Assembly (NCBI GenBank): GCA_010909165.1 | Contig: MU008232.1 | Coordinates: forward strand, 29,788 to 93,787 | DNA: 64,000 bases | Direction of reading: 5' to 3' | Source: Anthoceros angustus | Lineage: Eukaryota; Streptophyta; Anthocerotopsida; Anthocerotales; Anthocerotaceae | Shown: piece after piece, positions 52,845 to 63,860 of the stretch | Layout of the letters: every line of letters starts with the position of its first letter | Position numbering within the stretch: the first letter of the stretch is position 1 | Translations under genes and position numbers: made by a program | Notes under the pieces: generated by a model | Told to the model about the DNA's origin: nothing | The model's database searches: none | The model's input: only the letters and a program-made list of their open reading frames with translations

Positions 52845-55263
52845 ATGGATGCAGCGGTTAAAACTGTGAGATCAGGCTGGGCTGCTGCTGCTTCTCCCGC
52901 GGCCTCCACTTCGCATCATCACAGGCTACAGGAGCTGCCAACGCCGGCGCCTTCGCTAAGCAAGGAGATTCCGCACTTTCTGACCCCGGCCCCGGGCCAG
53001 CTATCCACGTCTTCCAGACATAGGACCTGGGTTGGAGATGGACGACTGCAGCAGGACTGCACCTCCCCGCAGGTTTGTGCCTGCACTTGCTCTTCAGCTG
53101 ATTACAGGCTCGGGAACTGGTTAGAACACGATCTCGGCGCCAGCTTCTCGCCATTTTCTCGACACCGGCACCACACATGTTCTCCATGCCTTCCAGGCAG
53201 ATGCAGGCCCAGATCTCTTCTCTCCAATTCAGCCTCCACTGATGGCTACGTCTCACACAACCGGACGCAACAAGAGCTCAAGACACCAGCCAACCGCGTT
53301 GCCCCAGCTCGTGAGGTGGTCAAGGATGCGCCTCCTCCTCCTCGGGCTTACACTGGCAAGGTCAATGGGACCAGCAACAGCAAGGCTGATCAGCAGCTGC
53401 ACAATGGAGGTCCTGGACTGCACGCCGGTGCCGGAAGCTACGCAGGCATCATTCCTCCTCCTCGCCACAAGCGCAGAAGCCTCTCACCAATTTTCTTGCC
53501 ACTCTAGCCACTGTCATACTGGCCGTGGAAAAGCAGAGACGGGCAGATGAGGCAGCCCGGAGGACACAGGTCTCTATCGATTCCTTGCGAAGGGTCGTCT
53601 GGTGGATAACGACCTTGTCTATCGACAGCAGTTTGTCATACGATCTTACGAGGTCTCCTATGACAGAACTGCTTCTATCGAGACCCTGACCAACCTGTTT
53701 CAGGTGTGATATCATGCCTGTACCTGTAGAAGCTGTACTAAGATGTTGGCCTTTCTACACTCATTCATGACATGTAAGTGTCACGTTTATCAACATGTAT
53801 GTCAAATCTCATGCTCCTGCTAAGTGGAGTGGTTGTGAAATGTATGAAATCGCCCTTCTCTGCAGGAAACAGCCTTGAATCATGTAGGAATGTCGGACTT
53901 TGTTGGGGATGGAATGGGCACAACTCATGCCATGATGCGCCACAGGTTGATATGGGTCGTTACCAGGATGCACATCGAGGTTGATCGCTATCCTGTATGG
54001 TAAGTGTTCTGCCAAGCCAAATGTTTCAGCCTTCTTTTTATCTTTGGAATTGTGGCGTGTGGAATTTTATCTTTAAGTTGAAGCTTTGGAGTTGACGGTG
54101 GGCTCTCCAACTTATGCAGGGGGATGTCGTTGAGATTGATTCATGGGTTTGTGGAGCTGGCAAGAATGGTATGCGTCGTGATTTTCTTGTCAGCGATTAC
54201 GCAACCGGCAACATTCTAGCTCGCGCAACCAGGTACTTGAGCTGTTCCCGCTCTGTCTTATCTTGTGCACGAGCTCCAGCAACAGGCGAGGTTTTCGTTC
54301 TCGTGCTATCACGTGCCTACCACGTCCCTGAAAATCTGAGAGAGTACCTGAGATTTTGATGTGGCTGAGCCAGTGAACACAGTACCTGGGTCATGATGAA
54401 TCAAGACACGAGAAGACTATCAAAGATGCCAGACGATGTTAGGGCTGAGATTTCCCCTACTTCCTGGATCGATCAGTGCTGGAAGATAAGCCAACACAGA
54501 AAATTCCCAAGCTGGACGACTCTGCACCATACATACGCTCTGATCTTGTGGTGAGCTTGTTTCGAAACACTTCAAATTTCCGCTCCTTGGCTTGGATGAT
54601 ACAACAGTGAGGTTTTCCCTCACTCGATGGCCGTTCTACTTGTATGCAGCCACGTCTAAATGACATGGATATGAATCAGCATGTGAACAACGTCAAGTAC
54701 ATCGGATGGGTTCTTGAGGTGATGGCCCTTTGTCTAGAGACCAGTGAGTGGTTGTGGATTGTATACATTGTTGTGTGTTTTGTGGCTGACTGGCACACTG
54801 AATCGTTGGTGCAGAGTGTCCTGCAATCTCTCCTGGTGGCATGAGTTGACCAGCATGATTCTGGAATACAGGCGAGAATGCAGCCACTCAGATGTTGTTC
54901 AGTCCATGACATGCCCTGAACCAGAGCCATCTTCCACATCGCAGCGTCCTGGCACTTCTGGAACAAATGGGGCTTTAAATGGTTCGGCAAATGGGGCTTT
55001 GAACGGTTCGGCAAATGGGGCTTTGACTGGTTCGGCAAATGGGTCTTTGAATGGTTCGGCAAACGGGTCTGCAAATGGTTCTGTGAACGGTTGTGCCAAG
55101 GGTTCAACCAATGGTTCAGTAAATGGCCACAAGTCCAGCTTGTCAACCATCCAGAAGCTCGGGCCATGTGCAGTATACTCACCTTCTACGCATGCAGTCT
55201 GATCTTTCAGAAATTGTGCGAGGAAGAACAGTCTGGAGACTCAAGGGACGCTACATTCAGTAG
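52845..55263 (+). CDS. FATB: Plastid acyl-ACP thioesterase, FATB type, six exons, frameshifts
   Basis: The enzyme releases fatty acids (mainly saturated C16/C18) from acyl carrier protein in plastids. Exon 1 (52845-53703): transit peptide from MDAAVKTVRSGWAA, KVNGTSNSK, the FATB membrane-anchor segment LTNFLATLATVILAVEKQ, then VDNDLVYRQQFVIRSYEV and RTASIETLTNLFQ. Exon 2 (53866-53999): ETALNHVG and LIWVVTRMHIEVDRYP. Exon 3 (54120-54232): GDVVEIDSWVCGAGKNGMRR. Exon 4 (54383-54550): TWVMMNQDTRRLSKMP. Exon 5 (54650-54718): catalytic DMNQHVNNVKYIGWVLE. Exon 6 (54815-55263): HELTSMILEYRREC, a Gly-Asn-rich repeat insert, then THLLRMQSD and EIVRGRTVWRLKGRYIQ. Introns are GT-AG. Frame breaks occur near 53500, 53570, 54460, 54820 and 55140. 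The N-terminal part is unusually long (about 220 residues before the anchor). The KVNGT and anchor favour FATB over FATA. Confidence 0.9.
54969..55126 (+). repeat. 24/12-base coding tandem repeat in FATB exon 6
   Basis: Four 24-base units (first GGGGCTTTAAATGGTTCGGC) encode GALNGSAN; five 12-base units (GGTTCTGTGAAC type) then encode G-[ST/SA/SV]-N runs such as NGSANGSVNG. It lies between the YRREC motif and the final HLLR strand. Confidence 0.93.
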
Positions 55264-55787
55264 CAAGCGCATGACTAGTCTTCCAGATAAAAGCTGCTCT
55301 GTCCTCAGCAACAGGCTGCTCTTCCCATCAGCTGTCAGTATTTTTCCTGACTCTCTTGACAGTGTAAGGGTACGGCGCTCAACTCTCCTTGAACCCCCGA
55401 TTTAATGGTCAACTTATAACAAGTGCTCTTGCTCCGAATCAGTGGTACCTGCTACCACACTTTAGCAGTTATTGCTGCTGCTCTTTACACAACTCAGACC
55501 CGCATACGTCGGGTAATAAACTTGACAGCCTTCCTCGCTTGCCGGAATTTGTGTCAATTTGTCAAGGTGACTCTGCTCCATGGATTCTGCCTCTGCCTGA
55601 GTCAGGCGAGAGATACCAGATCAACACCCGCCATCAACGAACTTTGTTCAGACGTACAGGATATATGTATCTAGGTTCAACATACCAAACTGGAAAGTGC
55701 ATTGTTGCCAACGACAGCGTCGTCAGCATACAATACCTATGGTGATCTCAATCTCGTTCGGAAAGAGTTACTGATCGTTCTTTTTCC
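55264..55787. other. FATB 3' flank / WASHC3 upstream region
   Basis: About 525 bases without a recognised gene. Short open frames (for example 55389-55745) show no domain. Both neighbours are on the plus strand. Confidence 0.5.
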
Positions 55788-56755
55788 ATGGATGCGGAAG
55801 AAAAGCTTCCCGCAATTCCTGAGCAACGGACAGTCTTTCTGGTAACATGCTTTCTTTCGTTGTGCCGCTGCGAGATCTGTTGTTCTTTCCACAGGCAATT
55901 CAAGACTTAATGCTCGGGGTTGGTGTTTTAGGTGAACACATACGTTGTGCATACCGTGCAGCTTTTGAATGTTCTCAGCAATCTGCGAGCAGAAGCTTGC
56001 CAGTTCATAGGTATGTCGTAGGCTACTCATCCAAGGTTGCCCTGGTACCATGGCTTTAATGAGGCGTGGTTGCGGCTGCTTGATCTGCTGCAGAAGGGTT
56101 CAGAGGCTGGATGCCACCGTCACACTTTTAGAGGCCAAGCTGAGAAGTGCTGAGGACGCTGATGGACCAGGCCAGGCATCTGCCCTTGACGTTACCACGC
56201 TGGCTGGTATCGGTCATGGACCGGAGCAGCCTCTGGAGTCAGCTGAGGATGCTAGTCTCCATCTTAGGTAGTTTCGACACATGCCACTGCTGCAGCTGCG
56301 GCCTCAGGAAGCAGTGCTTTTAATATTTCCCTTCTTTGTATGGCAGTGTGAAAGGCAGTCAGCAAGACGTAGTGGCCAGTCCATCGGCGTCATCGAGTGC
56401 ATCAGAGCGGCATTCCCGTCCTAAGGTTAACCTGACCGACCTCACGCGGGCAGCTGATGGGGTTTTAGGGTTGCTTATTTCGTTTGTTGCTGGTGTGCTG
56501 GTGGACAGATGAAGGACGACCCATCCTACTCACGATTTTTCAGAATGCTGCAAGTTGGGGTTCCTGAAAGGGTCAGTATGTGGACTGTGCGCAGCCTCAC
56601 TTGCTTACAGGTGGAATACGAGGTTTCGTGGTTTGTTCAAGAGCTCTGATAGTTGCGTGCTTGCCGTTGTAGGCTGTGAAGTTGCAGATGTCAGCAGAGG
56701 GCTTCGAACCGTCGCTATTAGACGCCCCGATGCCCTCTCACCAGGTGCTGTCTAG
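55788..56755 (+). CDS. WASHC3: WASH complex subunit 3 (CCDC53), six exons, frameshifts
   Basis: WASHC3 is a small coiled-coil subunit of the WASH regulatory complex, which activates Arp2/3 actin nucleation on endosomes. Exon 1 (55788-55841): MDAEEKLPAIPEQRTVFL, the family start. Exon 2 (55932-56010): VNTYVVHTVQLLNVLSNL. Exon 3 (56094-56267): RVQRLDATVTLLEAKLRS, the central coiled coil, then an acidic linker. Exon 4 (56347-56425): Ser-rich linker. Exon 5 (56509-56571): MKDDPSYSRFFRMLQVGVPE. Exon 6 (56673-56755): AVKLQMSAEGFEPSLLD, then PDALSPGAV and stop. All five introns are GT-AG. The order and spacing match the animal protein, and total length (about 177 residues) is close to the family's near 190. 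Single-base breaks lie at the exon 2-3 junction and near 56735. No other WASH subunit is in the window. Confidence 0.87.
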
Positions 56756-58746
56756 AAGGTTGTAATGAGAAGCTACGTAGCCGGTGGGGAAACGCGTCAA
56801 ATTACTATCACACGGACCTGCTCTCCGTTGTATCAGTAAAATGGAGCCCTAGGGTTGGACGGAAGAGGATCTCGAAATTGTGAGAGTTCGAGGCGAAAGT
56901 ATCATTTGGAGAAGGAAGAAATGAAGGTCTGCTACACATATATCAATTCAACTAGCTTGTCTCCATCTCTGCCAGCTCCTCTCTCACTTCCAATTGCAGT
57001 GCCGTACACGTCACTTCATGTACTTTGTTTTGTGCGAGTTGTGTGTCCGGCCCATCAGCCATGGCACTGTACACGTCTACGTCTACGTTTACAGCCGGCA
57101 TTATGATAACAACGAACGATGATGAGGAAGGACATTGACCCGTATCCCGTATACCGGCATCTAACAACCACGGGTGTTGGACGTTGGAGCTGTGATTGTC
57201 CAGACTGTTTTTATCAATCCACTACTTGGAGACAGATCCATCTACTGATTCAGGTTAGTTAGGTGCAACTAGATTGTACTCCACATATGGCAGGTCGCAA
57301 GATTGAGCCCTCAGCCTTGTGCTCAGATTGGTAGATGCCCCCGTGAACAGGTATGCGGCAGCTGCGAGTCAGGTTGAATTCCTTGCTCGTGCGTGGAATA
57401 GGCCCAAGTTTTTGAGATATCGTGAATTCAAAATGTTCATCGCAAATTGAAATGATCAACTGTTCAATACCTCTCGGACACTCCAATACCGATTCGAAAA
57501 CGATCTTCTGTGAGGTCTTTTTATCTCAGCCCTCATTCGCTCCTTTTGTTATTCGATAGTTATAGGTTTGTAACCAACCCTTCCTTAGTCGGAACCACAT
57601 ATGCAAGTTTGCGTGTGGTTCGTCTATTCCTCAAAAAAAATGGTTCGTCTATTCTGCGAAAAATGTTTATCACGAATTGAACTCGATCAATTCATCTCGT
57701 ACATCCTGATACCGGGATTTGAATCCCCTTTTACAATACAATCTTCAAATGCTGTATAGCACACACAGGTGAATGGTCAGTGCACACTTCTTTTGTTTGA
57801 CAAGCAAACACGAGAAATTTTGAAGGGGGGAATATCCTCGATGGGGGTTTTTTGTGAATAAACCAAGGGGTTGGTAATGGGTCTAAAAGCAGCGGTTTTA
57901 GATTGTGTGGAAACTAGAGGGAAAAAGGGTTTGGCCCATAGATCATACCACTCCTTTCATGACATCTCGGAAGGGTCTCCCTATTCCTGCACCGCTTTGT
58001 TTCGCCAAAACAAGACCCACAATGCACCACGTCACAGTCGAGCAATCTCATTTCATCATCATCCGCAAATCCAACGCCACTATGGAAGGTATTGCAATCG
58101 CGGATGTTCAATCCATCATACATATTCGTGGGGAACAAAATTTCATGTTTATCGTCAGTGTTTAATTTGTGATCCTTCACACTTTACCGACAGGATGAAA
58201 ACAAGGAGGGGGCGCTGGTGACGGCGCCTTGCGCCTGACAAGGGTACATTCAACATGTTTGCTATCCGCTGGCCACCACTTCTCGGAGAATGACATAGAA
58301 CAAGTCCTCATAGGTGGGGAGTCATGTTGCATGTCGTGGTGTTTGAGACAAATTGTGTAACCGCATATCTCACGCAACATAATCACGGACATAGTCCATC
58401 AATATTCAAAAAACAGTGGTACGTGTAACTCAATAAAATTTTCTTCAATTTGAACTCTAGTTGCCGTGACAAGACAAGAGAGGGGCGCTGGCCAGGGCAC
58501 CCTAGAGCCATCGAACTCGGGGTTTGGTTCTAGAGGATGGGCACAAGGACAAATGAAGTGGGGACACAAAAGAAGTCTCGACTGGGTCGGTCTATCCACC
58601 TTACAAGCTAAAATGAAGGCGGTTGGGCAGGCACCCATGACCGGGAAACCTTAACTCAGATACCCTCAACCGGCTGCTCCATACTACCCCTAACGACAAT
58701 GGTCAGGGGCTGGTCTTCTTCTGGACTCACATGAGTCCTCCGTAGT
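56756..58746. other. No gene recognised
   Basis: Decayed intergenic DNA. Words such as GAATTGAA-TCGATCAA and AAAATGTT near 57430-57470 and 57660-57700 appear in opposite orientations, suggesting a weak inverted repeat about 200 bases apart. Short frames lack motifs. Confidence 0.45.
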
Positions 58747-61640
58747 TCACGCCGTCATCACTTCTGGCTCAACATTATCATATCGCTTATCTTTTGCGAT
58801 ACTTTGACCGGGTTGGTCAGTATGAATCCTCGTGAACTCGCTCAATTTGTCCCCATCACCTTTTGTACAAAAGGTCTTTGAATGCACGGCACACCACCAA
58901 CTTGTCTTGAGACATGTACACCGCTTTTTCACCACAGTGTCATGTGCAATCACGGATCGTCCATTGTTAAAAGTCCCTATAATATTGGGCCATAGCCGCT
59001 TCGAGCCGCCTTCCTTCACGCACCAAGCCACCGCTATGTACTCCACCGCCTCAAATCCAATCATTACTCATGTTTGTTTTGTCCCAAACGAAGGACACCA
59101 TTCCACCCTTGCACATAATCCACGCATGCACTCTCTCACAAGGTGAGCTTCTTCCACTGCATGCATGACATGAGCCTCGAATTCTTCCGCCGCTCTTGGA
59201 AGCTTTGGAAAATCAGCTCATGCCCTCATCCAACCTATCCATGGACCAATGTCAAAGCCTCTTGGGACATCCATAACCGAAGGGTATAAGCCCGTGTCAA
59301 GGAACGCATCTCCATAATGTTTCTTTTTCCACTTGATAGTAACATTCTTTCTCGCACTCGGAACAATGTGAAATGCCCTTCTCTCAAATCTGTCATTGCA
59401 CGCCGCTCATCCTCAAGACTCTTCCAGCTTGTTAATCTCAAATATAAAGTTCTTGAAATCCTCGCAACTTTTGCAAATTCTCCACATCCTTTATGCCTGT
59501 CAAGAAAAACGTTAGAGCAGGGACACCATTCCTATTGTATTCCACAACAAGGAGACGTTGCGAGGAGGGTGAAGGTCAGACCGCACGGCCCACGCCGCCA
59601 TCGTGGTTCAGCCATGCCCCAACACGAGGGGCGGCCCGCCGGCCACTGGTGGTAGAGCAGGTCGGCCTACAGCGCCGGCCACCGCGCCCGTGACATGTGC
59701 AGCCGCATCCAAACAATCGAGTGGGAGGCCACGCACGGCCCCCACTATTCCCTTCTTTAGACGTGAGCCGCCACCGCCCTAAGCAAAAACTAAAGTAAAC
59801 ATTGTTAGGGTTTGGATCTCACCTTCCCAAAGAAAAAGCCGCTTTGAAACCGAGCAATCATGTCGTCTGCTGAGTGTAGAGGATATTCCTTCCTCACTTC
59901 CTCGAAGATGAGCATCCAAATGTTTAGCCATGGCCACTTGATAATATGCGCTTTCTTGAAGTAATTTCGCCTCCATTCCTTTGAGATCGAGGATGCTCGC
60001 CAATACCTTCCTTGTTGTGAACAAGAATCGTTGTCCACATTCATCGTATACCCCGGAATGATTTCGTGGTTTCATGAGCATGTCTTTCGCTTGAAATACA
60101 CTGCTTCATGCTTGGGATCATATGACTTTCCTTTTCCTTCCCTTTTTCTTGGTGCCGCAGTATGTGCTTCTTCCGCCTGTGTAACGCCCGCTTCCACTTT
60201 GAAAAGATCTTATCAATATTATCCCATACCTTGCCCTCCGCTTAGAGATGCACAATATGTGTCCTTATCCACTTTGTTCTCGCTTTGTAGACGTAATCTT
60301 CGTGACCTTCATCATCTTCAATTAATCCAAGAACCTTATAGAGATTGAACTTCCAGGACATGGTCATCTGCACTCCATCATGGCCAAGAAGCTCATCCAG
60401 TAAATATCTAACTTTGTTAATAAAGACATTTTCTTCGCTTATCGGCATGTGTTATAGTGATCATAAGAACTCTCATCTCAGCAGGTGTTATGCGCTTCTA
60501 CATAGCAGGACTTCCAGGGGCAATATATTGATGCTTCATAGCAGCATATGTGTGGTTCCCCCCAAGGACACCCATAATATATTTTTTGGCCCTGAATTTC
60601 TTCCAGTCCAACTTGCTAATATCGTCGCACTCCCCGGGGTCAATCATGCACAGTAAAGGCAGAATGCCTTCCTCAATCCTTCCCTTCAAAATAACTCGAG
60701 CTAAGTAGTTTGCCCATGCCTCGTCTACCCTCCTGATTTGGGCATCTGGTGTAATATAAGATGCGGGCTTCAAATTCTCAAGCTTTACCAATACTGTCTC
60801 CGGAACAACTTTCTTTGAATATGCAGAGTCCCTGATTCTTGTCAATGGAATTACGATTCGGTCCCGAATGGCATCTTCAAGTCTTTCCTCATCACTGTCG
60901 CATGGGCATTCTATATTATCTGATGGGCTTCACTCCCTGTATCCTTCTTGGACTTTTTCTTTCTTTTTCCCCCAGCTGCAGCCTCGCTCTGTGATCGATT
61001 ACTATGACCTGTTGCATCGTTCCCACCATGCCTTCCTTTCCACTCGAGTCTCGCTGTCTCTGACCTCGGATCGCGAGATCTTGGGGCCTTCAATGGGACC
61101 TCGCCTCGCCCACTGCCATCACGTCTCAGGCGCATGGCATGGGCGTCATGCGCGCCTCTAAACCCTTCGCTGTGCCTTAGGAACCCGACAGATTGGGATG
61201 CGGGTGTTGCAGTCTCAACACCGATGCGCCCGCGAGGCCATAGTTGGAACCTCCATTGAGGGCAGGGAAATGGTATGTCTAACGGAGCATCCCTACCCTC
61301 CTCTCGGCTCTTGAAAGTCCTCATCATTAGAGTGGCTGCACGTCGTATCGCCCATCCTCCTCATCAGATGGGCCGAGTTTTACTATCACGCAGCTGGTCT
61401 GGAGCCCATCTTGGACACTGTCAAATGCAGGCTCGGACTGCGTTGGGACATTTCCCTCCTATCTTGGATAACCAGTTAGTAATCTTCCGCATATGGTGCC
61501 CTTGTGAGCATCCCACCAAAACATACAAAGGGTGGAGGAAGGCAAGAAAGAATCCATATGTTTTAGAAACCAACATACCACGATCTGCATCAAGGGACTT
61601 GAAAACCTTGTTAACAATTCATACTTACGATTAACACCAT
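58747..61640 (-). pseudogene. Unrecognised repeat gene F1 with ParB-like G-G-N-H motif
   Basis: I cannot name this family. Minus-strand frames in order are: 61327-60911, basic, ending GGKRKKKSKKDTGSE; 60845-60498, with VLVKLENLKPASYI, RVDEAWANYLARVILKG and YIMGVLGGNHTYAAMK; 60448-60242, with VRYLLDELLGHDGVQ; 60081-59779, with VLASILDLKGMEAKLLQ; 59441-59235; 59064-58747, with GTFNNGRSVIAH. The I-x-G-x-L-G-G-N-H-x2-A segment, following a P-I/L-P-L-x-V-like strand, recalls ParB/sulfiredoxin-fold domains. It may once have been one protein of several hundred residues, now broken by frame changes and a GC-rich insertion near 59500-59760. A second copy of its C-terminal part lies at 62081-62850, so it is a repeated, probably mobile, gene. 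Confidence 0.4.
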
Positions 61641-62080
61641 AATATTCATAATGAATAATGTAAGCTTATGAAAAAATTGCCGCCGCTTGGTACTTTTCAT
61701 GCTTATTAATTCACACAAACACCGCTCTTGAAAGCACCTCGCTACCAAGCAATCATTCGGGATTTTTCAATTTTGTCTCCAAGTTGTTTGAAATGAGGGT
61801 GCTAAGGTGCGTGGATGTCAAAATGGCAATGCTCATTAAGTAGAGTACGTCTGCTCAGATATTCAAAATAGGCCTCATGGCCGATAACAATAACTTAGTA
61901 CCGAAGATCCGGATGACAAAGAACTCCAAAGACAAATACGCCTTAATACAAAGGTACAAGAAAAAATGTTTTGGCCACCTAAGGAAGTTCGGGATCCAAG
62001 ATTCAATCGACACAAACCGGCCACACTATCGGAACTAAGGTCACGCTTCTAAGACGTTCTTGTCCGCCTCTCCGAAAGTG
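61641..62080. other. Spacer between F1 and F2; nothing recognised
   Basis: AT-rich at 61600-61700, otherwise mixed composition. No coding motif or terminal repeat was found. Confidence 0.45.
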
Positions 62081-62850
62081 TCAACATCCATCATCAAGGC
62101 CATCATCTTCCTTCCCAACTTCCAGGTTGAGTACCATATAGCCCAAAGGTCGCTCCTCATCGAGAGGTCTCCACCTTTCTTTCATTCTCTTCGACCCTTG
62201 GGCACAATTTGAGCCTTCCCAATATCCTTCGCCACGCAAACCTCCTTGGCCTGTAATTGAGATGGACCTCGACGATGCGGCTCGTGTGTCGCCTCCTCCG
62301 CATCCCGCAAGATTATATCCATGTACATGCTTTGTGGAATGAATTTCGACATGCATCCAATATCCATTCCCTTCCTTGGAGAATGTCTTGATAAGCTTCA
62401 TCATCAAACCTAAAGGCCATAGGGTAGGCGGACAACAAGTTTGTCAAGTGAATGGTATACCGACTTTTCTAGCGATATGGTGGGCAATCATCGACCGACC
62501 ATCATTGAAAGTGCCTGCAAAGCATTAGGTAACATGACAGCCAGCTGCAACTCGAGCTTTTCTTGAGACCCCAACGACAATGACATACTCCAAGTATCGA
62601 ACCCACCCTTGTCGTTGTTGACATTTGTCTTGTCCACACAAATGAAACAAGTCCACGCCACCACTTCGCATAGGCTCCACACAATATGTGAATCTTCACA
62701 CCATGCATTATGATCATCACGAAATCCTCGCATTCGATTAAGTATTGGAAGGAATGCAAAACACTTATGCATCAAACCTTCCATCCTTAGGGCCCTTATC
62801 GAATCCATGGGACATCCATCACAAGCAAAAGTACCTCCTCTTCCTCACAA
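62081..62850 (-). pseudogene. Second copy (F2) of the C-terminal part of repeat gene F
   Basis: On the minus strand GTFNDGRSMIAH (about 62475-62512) matches GTFNNGRSVIAH of F1, and further upstream VMDVP and GP segments (about 62790-62830) match the F1 stretch at 59240-59285. Frames at 62808-62488 and 62407-62081 hold most of the coding remains. Same orientation as F1, about 3.5 kb away. It is broken by frame changes. Confidence 0.45.
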
Positions 62851-63560
62851 AACCTCGCATATCCTGGACATCTCGAGCATGAATCGTCTGCACTTTTTCT
62901 CCGGCGTGGATGGTGCAAATCCTCTTCTATGTCCCTATCTGCTCCGTTGCTCATCCTTCAAGCCCTTCCATGTGTTGACCTCATAAAAGCTGAAAGTTTT
63001 CGGTACTTAGTGAGGGGCGCAATGTCTTTTGTTGCTGCACAAAAAGCAGGTTGTTTGGATATTAATGGGAGAGGGACTTGCGGCATGCCCTCCCAATAGG
63101 GCCTCGGGTTCGATCCGGGTAAGGCGGCCGGCATGCCCGGCGCCCCAAGCGGGAATATGGAAAATCGGGCGTGGGGAAGGAGGAAAGAACGACATAATAT
63201 TTTAAGCGGTGAATATACATCAAGCGACTTTTGCGTGAATATCTGAAGCAGGGTTTCGATGGGCATTGAAATGCGTGTTTGAAGACCCTAAACACGCCGT
63301 AAGTGACACACCTAGGCGCGGCATGCGGCCAAGTCATCTTAAGCGTTACGTGCCTTGGGCGCATCGGCATCCAAGATTCATGGCCTTTGGCAATGAATGC
63401 TGGACGTCGGACAAACACCCTCCCTGGCGAAACTACTAGCGTAATGGCTTCTTTGGTGCTCAACATCTGTTAGACACCCTAGGCTAGTGGCTAAGAAACC
63501 ACGAGCGTGATGGCTTCTCGGATGGCTATTAAAACAAGGAGCATGGGGGGCATAAGGGCA
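62851..63560. other. No gene recognised
   Basis: Short frames without motifs. GGGTTCGATCCGGG at about 63106-63119 looks like a T-arm but no cloverleaf could be built around it. Confidence 0.45.
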
Positions 63561-63561
63561 T

Positions 63562-63590
63562 GAAGAAGAAGAAGAAGAAGAAGAAGAAGA
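63562..63590 (+). repeat. (GAA)n microsatellite
   Basis: About ten uninterrupted GAA units. Confidence 0.95.
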
Positions 63591-63696
63591 GGGATGGTGC
63601 ATGCCGGCCCTTACTTCAACATATAGTTTGTGCTTCCAATTGTTGTGTGCAAGAAAGTTAATGAAGTGGCAACACCGAAAGTTATGAACAAGAGGT

Positions 63697-63860
63697 CTTG
63701 GGTTCAAGTCTTTTAAGGCGCCATGCACGCCTTTAAAGGTAAACTTTCCTTGGGTTCAAGTTCTTTTAAGATGCCGCGCGCCCTTTAAAGGTAAACTTTC
63801 CTTGGGTTCAAGTCTTCTTTTAAGGCGCATGCCGCCTTTAAAGGTAAACTTTCCCTATTG
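63697..63860 (+). repeat. 52-base tandem repeat, three copies, each with an internal hairpin
   Basis: Units begin CTTGGGTTCAAGTTC or CTTGGGTTCAAGTCT at 63697, 63749 and 63801, and end CTTTAAAGGTAAACTTTC. Within each, TTTTAAGGCG pairs with CGCCTTTAAA around a short GC-rich loop. A shortened fourth unit (GGCTTTAAAGGTAAGCTTT) follows at about 63865. The GGTTCAAGTC word resembles a tRNA/SINE B box. Confidence 0.85.

Noticed and set aside
52845-55263. FATA instead of FATB assignment
   Set aside because: WVMMNQDTRRL and the DVV after YRREC recall FATA, but KVNGT, the hydrophobic anchor ending AVEKQ, and RSYEV-RTASIETL favour FATB.
63100-63125. Possible tRNA gene at a GGGTTCGATCCGGG sequence
   Set aside because: No matching acceptor, D or anticodon stems could be drawn around it.
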